Source: Batillaria attramentaria
Taxonomy: Eukaryota; Mollusca; Gastropoda; Batillariidae
NCBI GenBank assembly: GCA_018292915.2
Contig: JACVVK020000346.1
Location: 238,501 to 302,500, forward strand
DNA: 64,000 nucleotides
Direction of reading: 5' to 3'
The notes under the pieces are model-generated. The model saw nothing but the letters and a program-made list of their open reading frames with translations. It had not been told where the DNA came from and searched no databases. The number at the start of each line of letters is the position of its first letter. Within the stretch, counting starts at the first letter, position 1. A program made the position numbers and the translations under genes. Positions 1 to 11,800 of this stretch are shown one piece after another.

Positions 1-282
1 CGAGAACCTGTTCCTAAGTGCAGTGACGTTCAGGTTCTGAAAGCCTCATCACTAAAATTAGATTAGTGTAACAGACTCTATGACTGACACGGACAGCGCA
101 TCTCTGCTTCGCGTTGTCTGGTGCGCTTGTGATGTCATGTTCGTGGGACATATGACGCATTTTGCAATATTTCTATGCGACATTTTATCAAAACATGAGA
201 CATAGTCGCACGGCGCGTGAGAAAATCGATCCCTGCACTGTGATGGTGGGTCAACATTTTCTGATTGTGTTCATTTTTCCAG
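1..282. other. Eps8 intron sequence at window start
   Basis: Intron upstream of exon a. The PTB exons are further upstream, outside the window. Nothing else seen. Confidence 0.7.
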
Positions 283-347
283 GCCCAGGTGATTGTGGAT
301 GAAATGGTAGCAGCAAAGAAGGGCCACCCAAGGGTGTCAAGTGGCGG
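283..347 (+). CDS. Eps8: Eps8 exon a (end of PTB region)
   Basis: Acceptor TTTTTCCAG before 283 and donor GTAAGT at 348. Encodes [15 protein letters not shown] and ends with two bases of a Gly codon. The helix-like segment resembles the stretch that follows the PTB domain in EPS8. It splices in frame to 635. Confidence 0.75.
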
Positions 348-3300
348 GTAAGTAACTATTAAAAAAAAAAAAAGAAAGAAGAAAAAAGGGCATGTATCTG
401 TTGCTGTGTAACCATCAGTTTTGTTCGCAAGTCACTTGTTCAGACAAACTCATCTTTGTTGATTTTACAGACCAAAATGTCTCCTTATTCGGTACTTGTA
501 ACTGCCCAGCGATTCGTCTTTTCATTTCTCTTCGCCCCTGACCCACTCCCCCTGTGTTGACACAGTTTGAGTCGGTGCATCATTTGTTGTCCCTTCGTTC
601 GTGAACGTACTTGTTTTGTGTATTTTTGTTTCAGCGAAGCACCGATTTACAGTGTGGTTAACAAAACTAGGCTTGTTACAGCCACCAATGGTGTGGCATC
701 CGCAAACCAACAATCACAGTCACTGAATCAGCACCATGCATCTGACCACAGGTCACAGGTCAATGCTGTCCGTACAGACACCTCCACTGCACAGCAGTCA
801 AAAACAGCACACTCCAACAACAACAACAACAGACAGTCACCCAGACATGAAACCCAGAACAATGGTGCGCGGGACCCACAGCACACAATCAGCAGAGAGA
901 CGCACACAGTACCAGAAACACAGAGTCGGTTGAATACCAGACACGAATCAATCTGATGCGTAAAGACGCCAGAACCAGAAATTCTGCTGGTTTCCAACAG
1001 GCTGGGGTGGCCCAAGCACGCAACACTCAATCTGCAAATCACCAAGGTCCTACACAGGTTGGGACACCAGCTCAAAACAGTCAGTCCGCAAATTACCAAG
1101 GCCTCACACAGGCTGCTCTCGCAGCCAGCCAGCAGCAACAGCAGCAGCAGACAGACTTTGCCAAACACTTGCAGTTACAAGACTACCTAGCTCGCAAAGC
1201 TTCCATACTGAGTGAAAACACTGAAAACGTGATCCAGGTTTTAGAGCATGCGTACCTTGATCAGGCCACAACTCAGAACCAACGCAGCTTTGCACCACCA
1301 ACAAACAACCAGCAGACTGTGCCTCAAGTAGGTAATACTGCCGTAGCTAATGGACCACAAAGTAACCGGAATCAGTCGGTAGAAACGTTGCCTGTAAGAC
1401 CAGTCTCCAACCCCTTGTATGATGATCCTCAAGCCTTTGGACTCAGACCTGGTGGTACCGGTGAAACCGGGGACGAAGCGGCCGCAGAACCGCGGTGGTA
1501 ATGACCTCTAGTAGGATTAGAAGAAACTTCTTTGGTTTTTCTGCACAACTCAGCTGATTTGATAGGCGCCAGTACATGTAGTTGCAGTGTAGTGAAACAA
1601 GTTGCTTTGTCAGGGATTACTGTTTGCCTAGTGATAGTTACTATTAGTAAGCAGTAGTTGATAGTTGACAGTCAGTCAGACAGTCAGGTCTTGGCAGTTT
1701 TGTGGATGTAGTATTATTTGCTGGACTGTTTTGTTCAAGTAACAACAGTATCACCAGCACCAATCGCGACCATAAGTTTAGGCCCTTCGTGTGGGTGCTG
1801 TTCAAGGCGGTCTGTACAATGCTTGCTCTAAGGGAGAAAACTCTTCACACCTTATTACACCTAGAAATGTGGAGCAGAAGTTGTGCAGCTTATCTGGAAA
1901 TTCATGATTTAGGAACTGCAAAGTATGGGATTATGAAGAGATTTTGATTTGATATGGTTGGTGTACAGATTTTGATTTGATATGGTTGGTTGCAGTTTAA
2001 TTTTTCATTCTTCTTTGGTAATGTTTTTTTTTTCTCTCTCTTTTTTTACCCCCTCCTATTTATTTTCTTTTTTTTTATATAATTTGTGATTTGTGCACAT
2101 GACTAAACCCATAGGCTCGTAGAAATTACTGACTTCATAAGATAGATTGACAGAGATGAGACTGCTTTGGTAGAAACACCGCATAATTCAACGTTGTGCA
2201 CCTTTTTGAAATTTTCATTTTATTCAAGTCTAACCTTGTTTTTTTCACTCTAGAAGTGTGATTTCTCAAAAAACTGCTTTTCACTATTCTTGGCTCAGAT
2301 TTTGCAGAGTACTTTTGCACCATTTCTCACCGGAAATGAGTGTAATATTACTGTGCATGTACATGTCACAGCTTGGTTTGGGAGGTACATGTATAGTACA
2401 TGTATGTACATAGATAGGCAGTTTGGATTTTACCTTGAACCTGTGATACTGTTAGTAAGCTGCTCACTTCTTATTGAATACACCAATCCTGTGCAGTACT
2501 GCTCTGGTACATGCGATTTTATTTAGATCGTGCTGCACCATCAAATCTTTCTTATTGTTCTTCATCATCCTACCATCAGGCCAGACTGTACGACGAATGT
2601 TTTCTCCAGATCGTTGCTAGCACCAGAAAATCATTTGCATTGCTCAAAACACACTCGTGCAGAAACATGTGCTCAAACAATATGCTGTGATTTATCATCG
2701 TAAGTTTATCAGCTTATTGCTTGAGCAGTTATGAGGACTATACACCTTCATGTCTTGGCTTTGTGTCTGTCACACAGCTGTGATCATTATATGAGGAAAG
2801 AAGAAGCCAAAAATAAAAAAAAGATACCCCCCCCCCCCCCCAAAAAAAAAAAAAGTGCAGTGGTACAGCGAAGACGACTGGCCTCTTGAAGTAAAGAGCG
2901 TGTGTCACATCTGTCACTTCATCATGATTTACGCCTGAGCTGGTCGTGCCGTTAGATGGGTTAAGCTTTATAGCAGTTATCTTGTTCTGCAGCTGCACTT
3001 TGGATGAATACCATACATGCGTCAGTTACCGGTAGTAGCGGTTTATGACTTGAAGATCTACAATAGCTTGTGACACAGGTATTGTTCGGTAGTTGTATTT
3101 TTCTCAGCTGACAGTATTTTGTATGTCAAGTGCCGTTTTGAGTTTCTTGATGGATGTGTTGTACTTGTTCAGGTTTGACTTGAGTATGATGTTTCTTCCT
3201 GTTTGTATACTCAGTATTCGTGGGTGAATGCGGTTGGTTGAATGCAGTCGAGATCAGGTCGTGGGTTCAAATCCCTACAGGGCAAAAATCTGTACAGGCT

Positions 3301-4025
3301 TTTTGTAGTGCCCTGTCTTTGAAACTGCCCTCGCAGTAGACGGAAAACATAACATCTCAGAACATCCATGCATCCACCCTTGTATCCTTGGGTGTAGGGT
3401 TCATGCTTCCAAAATTTCATTGTTCACAAAAGTGGTCTTACGGTCATGGCTGCTTTTTTTTAAAATTTGGAATAATATTTGGGCCCCAGTCAAATAATAG
3501 TGTTTGCCACTCTGTATTTATTTGCTGTTTATACGTAGATACTGAGCAGCCTAGTGAAAGGGTACCTTACAGCTGAAATCTGCCGCTCCATGGTCTCATT
3601 TTCTGAGGTTTTCCGTTCATTTGCTCTCTCGATCAAGTGATATATTGTGCAATGTTTGTTTTCTCAAGTTTATTTAAAGCCGCTTTTCCCTCGCGGGCAT
3701 GTCGTGAGAAAATGTAACTATTTTATTTCCATAGTAATCATGGCATTCGCGCATCTTGTGCCAACCACTTCACGAAGTGCGTGCGTGTAAAGCAAATACA
3801 GACTGTATGAATGCTACGTTGCGCCTGTGTATACAGAAACGGGTCGGCAGGTACAAATGCCATCGAGCATGTCTTGGTGTGTTTTCTTTCAGTTGAATGG
3901 GGTCAAAAGTGTGGTCTTCCTCACACTAGGTAACTTTTCCCCAGTGAATGTGGCAGAAAAGCACACATCCATGGCCTTGGCAAGGTGCCGGGCCCCTTAT
4001 TGTATGCAGATCAGTCGACTGGGCT

Positions 4026-4091
<66 letters not shown>

Positions 4092-5542
4092 CAAAAGAAA
4101 GTATAGGGATGGGCCAAGATTGGCTGGTGAAAAAAGGGGATGGGTGGAGGGTGCTGACTGGCGTCTTTGGATTTTTTTTTAGGGAATTGAAACTGCTACC
4201 AGTGAGAAGTTGTTTTAGGAAAACATAAATGAACCAGCTTCTGTCGAATAGTGTATTACGGTTAGATGTATATCTCAGGCTGGGGAATTGTCAGTCATTT
4301 GGCAATTTTCAGTCAAAGTTCTTATCCTTTCAGCCAAAAAATCCAAGTTTCAGCCGAAAAAAGGAAGGGGGAAAAGGTTGCACACATAATCATGCATCAT
4401 GATACATGTAATAGTATATGGGACTTCAGTTTTAAATGCTTGCATATCAGTACCAAGGCAGTATAAATTTTCCTTCTGGGTGCCAGTAGAGGCTACTAAA
4501 CGCCTTTAAAAATATTAAAATGTGTTTATCTGAAGTGGGGCGTTGCCCCGTGGTCCCACTGTAGTGTGCTACTGCTGCACCCTGGCCTAGGTTTCAGTCT
4601 TTTTTTTTTTTTTTCCTTCAGCAATTCCCCAGCTTGATATCTAAGTGCTGGACAGTGACCACTTGCCGATTGTGGCGTGTGTGTCGGGGGTGGGGAGATT
4701 TGGGTATGGCTGTCAACACCAGGTCATTAGCCCGACTTGAGGGCATGTACCCCGGAGCCCCACCTTAAACTTTTGGACAAACACACGGACTGAATCTGTT
4801 TAAACCCATGTGAACAAAACAGTTGGTTCGCGTAGCTTAAGAGACCAGTGGTCAATAAACAGCATGGACAGTTTGGGTACATACAGTTAACGTGAGCTCA
4901 GTGTATTGTGTGGGAATCTTTTGACGTGTTTTTAATCGTACGTTTGCCTTTCCTCAAAGGATTAACCCATTATTGTCCATGTTTGGACACAAGAAAGGTA
5001 GAGGTCTGGTGGCGCCGTCCCCGCTGTATTTCTGGGTGGTTAAAGATGACGTATTATTGTTGTCACAGCTTGCGAGACGTTGGGCAAGACAGTGCTTGCA
5101 TGTAGACATGTAGCTTTGTATGTTGGATGGTTTTTTTTTTTTTGGTGTTTTGGGGTCACCATGACGTACTGGAGAAGGTTGGTGGTGTAGGCTCTCTCTC
5201 TCTCTCGCTCTCTCTCTCTGGAGAGCCGGGATGGCCGAATGGTAGAGCGTTGGACTCTCAGTGCTCGGGTCGTGACTCGTGAGTTCGTATCCCGGCTGGG
5301 GCCAAATATTTGTGCTGGCTTTTTCTTCGTTGCCCCGTCTTTGATATCACCCGTATGTGGTGGAAAAAGACGTTAAACCCCAAAACACCCACCCACCCTC
5401 TCTCTCGCTCTCGCTCTCTCTCTCTCTCTCTCTCTCTTGTCTCAGCGACAGTGGTAAGCAGGTATTCGCTAGTGTCAGTGTATTTGTCGTTCTCTTTGTC
5501 TCTTTCTTCTCTGTCACTGTCGTACCCCTCATTCCCGACACA

Positions 5543-5607
<65 letters not shown>

Positions 5608-8600
5608 CCCTACGTATGTGGAAGGTGTATTAGCATGCCGTCTTAATCGACCTCCCCAAGTAAGAGTTGTAAATCACAGTACAGGTTCAGGAACACCTAT
5701 AGAGATCTGAAGCTTCAAAACGTCACGTACAGTTTGACTGCTCACCGCACCCACCGCACCCTTGTTTAACCTGCCATCAAACGCCGGCAGCAGTTGCGTA
5801 CGAAATACATTAGTCATCTTTTCACAGTCTTGTCCAGTCTATGAAAGTGAATTCTCAAGAGAATTTCCGTTTAAGCAGTGTGAACTTAGAATACAACCCA
5901 AATCCTCCCTCCCTCCCCCCCCCCCACACACACACAAAAAGAAAGGAAAACGCATCAAAACTTGACATGGTTCTCAGCGTTTCAGAGCGTTAAATTTTTG
6001 GATAATTGTTGACCTTAGTTGACGTAGTGGCTGTTTGAAAACAACTGCTATGCATTATGGACAAAAGGAGAGTTATCCTGTGTCTTTAGGACCTTAAAAC
6101 TGCCTGTAGGATGTTACGTGTTGTTCACATGTGCTTATTTTCGTACGCACAAAAACCCAGTAGAATTGCTCCTGCGTTGTCTCCTTTGTCAGCAGTTAAA
6201 GTCTTGAGGAACCCCTGTTGACAATCCTTCCTTGGAGCCAAACCCTTCCTTTTACATACACCGTTGAGTTTCCCGTATTGTCAGCTGTAAATTATTTCTC
6301 CCAGAAGGGTGCGAGAGTGACAGTCGCCCCTGTATCTTCCGCATGAAAAGTTCTGTGTACTTTGTAAGCTCTGAAGCGAAGGGAACGGTACAGCGGTGCA
6401 CAGCGGTATAAAGACTTTTGTGTTGACAGAAGATTGTATGGGAATGGGTAGAGCTGAAAAACGTCCCTTGCCGTCAGGGGCACGACCCAGTTGACTAAAA
6501 GCCCCACCCTCTTTAAACTTTTGTCACTTGGGCCTGTCGTGAAAGACCCTATTGGTTGCATGTGCCGGGAAGGCTTAGCCCAGACATATATTATATTGCT
6601 TATTGTAGCGGAGTATGGCCTTTTTAAAAAAACATGAAGAACTATGTATAGTAAGGGCTAGATCAGTTTGATATGACACTGGGAACGTAAGAAAAACAGA
6701 TCATTTGAATTCGTAAATAGGGGCGGTCGTGGTCTAGTGGTTAAGAGACTAGTCACCAATGCGAGAGGTCAGAGGTTCGAGTCCCATTCGGGGCGAAGAA
6801 TTTTTCCTTCTCGTACGTGGCACCGTTCATTCAGGCCGATCGTCGGGGGTTCTCTCCGGGTACTCCGGCTTCCTCCCCCTCTGCTTTGGAAAATGTTCAG
6901 CCCACCAAATTTGAAAAATAAATGCAATTGTAAATTCCGAAATTTAAATAGCTGAGCTGACCCTTCGCACCACGTGATTGTAATGTGTTTATGTCCAGTA
7001 TGTGAGAGGATGCGTGTGATTCACGTGAGCGTGTGTTGGGTTCAGTTCGCGGCGCTTTGAGCCGATTCATGCAATTGGGAAAAAGCGCCTATACAATACT
7101 ATTATTATTATTTATTTGAGAGACGCGAAGTTTTTGCTTGGATTTAGCAGTTTACATTAGTCCAGGTGGTTGAGACAGGTCTCACGGTAGTCTGTAACGA
7201 TTTTGGGGTCAGGGAATAGACTAACGTACGTCAGGATCGTGCATATGTCCGTACAGTCCACAGATGGGCCCAGCAAGAAGCTTTCCAGAAGCCACTTCCA
7301 CCGAGGCTTAATCAAAGGGTTTCAGGGTGGATCCGTTGTAGGTGTCCAATTTACCTTGAGAGTCATATCTGGGATCAGGTTAGCCAGGTGTGAAAAAAGT
7401 CGCGAGGAACTCGAGGGTCGTGTTTTCACTTGCCACGGGCCTCGTACTGTCAGTTATTCGTGACCCAGAAGTACGCCACACTGTCGCAAACATTCGTCAC
7501 AGACTGTCACAATTTCGTTGTACGTCTGATGTGTACCAGCCCTGAGGAACACAACCACAAACCAAGGCAAAGAAAGCTGCGCAGAGGCGGAGAACACCTG
7601 GCCTTGTCGGTCCTAATTTCTTCGCAGTCAAGACGACCATCGTGACTCACATCCAGAGGGGATACTTGTTTAGTATACTGTCGTGTGAAGTGGTGTCTAC
7701 ATACTTACCCCTGACGCGGACTACACAACCGTTTTGTCTATATAATCGTGGCGGGTGCGAGCAGCGTCAGTGATACAGGGCGGAAAGTGTCAGGACTCCA
7801 GGCACTTCACCCGAAGTGGCCACACACCCCACCCACCCCACATACCTCGCCGGATAACCCAGCAGTTGTTCCGGGTAGGACCTAAACGCCTGTCCACCCG
7901 GCGGCTTGATAGTGTTACGGGTATTGGTGCGCTGCCCCGGCCCGCCGTGGACACGACAATAATCCGGGCTGTTTGCCAGCGGAGACAGTAGTATCAGCAG
8001 ATCGTCACCGGGTGGTGGTGTTGTGAAGAAGGATAGGGGGGTATGTCCATGCTGAGATGGCAAGCCTACCTCGCGGGACGCATGTAGATTAGGCCGTTAT
8101 CTTCTCTCGTGTCTGTTGATCTACCCAGGCTCGCTAGCGGTTAATTGGCCCGTCCCTTGACTGGTCATACCTCTGCATGTGGCCTGTACATACTTTTCTG
8201 TGAAAATTAACACTGGCTCCTTAGTGAAACTTCGAGAACAAGTGGCACATTTCGTTCCGCTGCTTGAAGGCGACTGTGAAATGTTTTTTCTACTGCCGTG
8301 TTGGTGACTGTCCACGAATCTGACACTGGTCTTGGGATACATGGTCTTGTGGATGAAGAATTAGTCACCGTGACGCTTGTAGTCGCGTATCAGGATTGTG
8401 GAGTTACTGTCTATGGTGGTATTTTTCGCTGGGAGTCACCTGTGACATCGTGACATCATAGACTGTGACACCGACAAGCTTCCGTGTTGAAAGTGATAGT
8501 GATAGTCTACAAGGTGTAGTGACTGTGTGTACTGAACCTCGTATGCATCTGTACGGTCATAAGTGGATGAAAGTTTTGGTGCGGAGTTGATACGTGTCGC

Positions 8601-8643
8601 TTTGACTTCTACTTTGCAGCATGATCATTTACAGAGGGTAAGG

Positions 8644-8705
<62 letters not shown>

Positions 8706-8744
8706 GGACTTACATAGAATTCTATGTAAGTCCCTGGTGTGTGC

Positions 8745-8819
<75 letters not shown>

Positions 8820-11800
8820 GCTTTTGTTGTTGTTTTCTTTCAGAGAACAGGGAGGAGAAGGCAGGGCAAATGTCATTTCTAATGAAGTTTGAAATGCTCA
8901 AGGAATGGTCGAACGCACTGAAATAGTTCTCGGCAGACTCCTTCCTTTGTCAGCCACATACAGGCTGTGTGCAACAAAAATGCTGCGATCAGGGCCAACG
9001 GACCAGGATTTTTCAGGAGTTCGACGTGTAGTTGCGTGCTGTCAGTGATCATGCACGTTCATAAACAGTTTCAGTTTCTTTATTTCCAGAAACCCCATCA
9101 GGGGTACAGGCATGTATGTGTAAATATACATATATACACGTATACATTCAGCCAGCATGGCTACAGGTGGTCTGTAATCTGTACATAAGTCAGCAACAGC
9201 AACAAACTATTCACATTGAGGCGTATGAACGTACATTTCGTCTGAACCGCACGCATTCTGTTTTCACTGAAGCGGACAAATCTGTGCTTTTCTGCCTTCC
9301 TTCCTATAAGGGACGCATCTTCATACCTCTGGTGCTTGCATGGGTAGTAAGTAAATTGGGGAGGGGGGGGGGGGTATGGTAGCAGGACTGGGAACATTGG
9401 ATGTTTGATTCAACGTCCGTTATTGGCACGTTGCCGACTAAACGTGCGTGTGTGTCTGTACGACGTTTAGGGACACAGATAAGAGATTTGTTCAAGCCCT
9501 GAGTCGAAGGTATTGATTCGTAATTTTTACTTGAGTTTGAAATGCTCTGTTTGAAATGCTCCAGAATATCTGACAGCACCAGTATTAAATGGGATAAATG
9601 CGGATCGCGTTCAAAGGAGGAGGTTGTGGGAAGGAAGCGAAGGTTAACTTTAGGGTCTGATGTATTCCTCTGGTGGACAGAAGACGTATGCTCCCTCCCC
9701 CCCCTCCCCCGCCCCTCTTCCGCCCTAGTTTACCCGCGAGTGACTGCATTTTTTACTTCACTTTAATATTCGTGTAGATTAACGGCGTCAAGTTTAAATT
9801 TTTCACAGCATGTAGCAGTGTCCAGGAGTTGTGCTTCAAGATTGTTGGACCTCCGTTTACTATTTTTAAAAAAAAAAAAAACCGAAGAAGTTTGTCCCCC
9901 GACCGTGAAAATTGTCCTGGTATTTCTCGGTACCTCAACGTCTCTCTCACCGTTGTAAGCATTTTTTTTTCCCTGTTTGTGTTAGCCCAAAGTTCCGTTT
10001 TCCCTCATGAATTATGCATGACGCCCAGTGAGATTTTATGGAGCAGCCGCCCTCAACATGTGCGGCGTGTAACGACTGTAATACTGATGGATATACGAGG
10101 CTTTTCCTTACATTCTTTGCGTCCATTGGCCTTGGCATTTCTTGCTGGATAATGTTGGCGTGACAGTATTTCGGAGTGAAGGATTCCGTCCGTTGATGCT
10201 TGCTCCCGCGTCCCCGTGCCCGTCTGTCTCAGTGTGTCCTCTGTGTGCAGTTGTTTCTCTGTCTTGCTAATTAGGCTGGTTGGGTTTGCTCAGATTTGGT
10301 TCGCTTGTTAGCTTGGGGGGGGGGGGTGTTAACGTCCTTTCCCACCACTCCAGGATGACACCCAAGACCGGGAAACGAAGTAAAGCCAGCAGAAAGTTTT
10401 GATGATGATGATTGGCCATTTGTAAAAAAACTGCCATGCAGTAAGCATGCTCACGGGGCCTTTGGGGGGGGGGGGGGGGGGGAGAGAGAGAGAATTTTGA
10501 AGTTTTGAATGCTAGCTTGGATTCGAACTCGGGACCCGAGCATTGAAAGTCTAAGGTTTTACCAGCTTGGCTGTCCCGCCTCCCCGGGTTGGCAGGGAGA
10601 GTCGGTAGTAGAGAAAAGAATCAACATTACATGAAGATGTTACGACAGAACATCACAGGCCTGTCGTCCAGCTTGCGCGTTAAAATTGTCATCTTTCCGA
10701 CATGACGCTGCATGGCATTCATTGCCCCTTAATGTTTAATTTGCATTGCTGTCCACGCAGGCGGTTTGCAAGACATTTGAGCGACGCCTTAGAGTTACAG
10801 CAGTTACATTTTATGTTTCTCGTTGTAGTTAAATGATACAGTTTTCTGTGGACATTTGGAATGTGTTAGTAGAAATTTTGTGGTTTGGTTGCCTGAAGTT
10901 GGTTAATGTTTTATAGGACGTCACGAAAAAGATGAAAGAATAGATATGTTCTTTAGTTTATGTTATTGAAATGAAGTTCGGTTTGTGGGTTTTCATAGTT
11001 GTAAGAATGGTGCACTCTTTTGGGCATGCAAACAGCAGTACGTCTAGAGGAACACCCGTACTGTGATAAAAACAAAACAAAACAAACAACAACAACAAAA
11101 AACAGTAATAATAATAAAGTGCAACTGTAGGCTTTACAGTAGGTATGTGTAAGAATCGTTCAGGCAAGCAGGAACGCAGAAGGAGACACAAAAACCCAAT
11201 AATATTATTCTAGGCCGCACAGATTTACACCACAAGCCCCGGACACTTCCAACCACACCCCAAGCAAAGCCAGACACTGACCTCGGAATCCGGGTCAAGC
11301 GTGGCGACAACATTATTGGGTAGTCGGGTCTGTGAGTGAATATGCTCTACCTTTGCGTATTTGACTATCGTCCACACATAGTGCACACACCAGTCCCCTG
11401 AAACTAGTGAAGCGGTCAACCGGAAAGAGTTGGTATCAAGGACGGTCACGATCAGGCCGACCCAAGCTGTTTGCGTGTCCCATGACAGTTGGCATTTGGC
11501 GGAAAGGGTCGGGTGGCAGGGTGGTTTTCGTTGGTGAAAGGATCGTGATAGTGATACTTGCTGTGATAGTCTTTCGGGTGGTGATGGTTTCTGTCGTGGC
11601 TGGGGAGGAAAAAAAAAAACAACAACAACAACAGGCAAAACGCTCTCGGTCTCGCCCCCCCCCCCCCCCCCCCGCCCAAAAAAATAAATAAATAAAAAGA
11701 TGCTGTGTGTTGGCTGTGTGGATTTCTCTCCTCCCCCCCCCCCCCCCAACGCGCGCGCACACACACTGGCACACATGTCAGTATCGATAATCGATAAAAT

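Noticed and set aside
956..1501. Separate gene starting at ATG 956
   Set aside because: The frame is the continuation of Eps8 exon b; it has no promoter evidence and its end joins in phase to exon c.
5223..5300. Possible tRNA gene
   Set aside because: A and B boxes are present, but the sequence continues into a repeated SINE body, and several copies in the window share the same non-tRNA tail.
11225..11776. 183-residue minus frame with poly-Gly
   Set aside because: Runs through poly-C and CA repeats; no conserved segment and inside an Eps8 intron.
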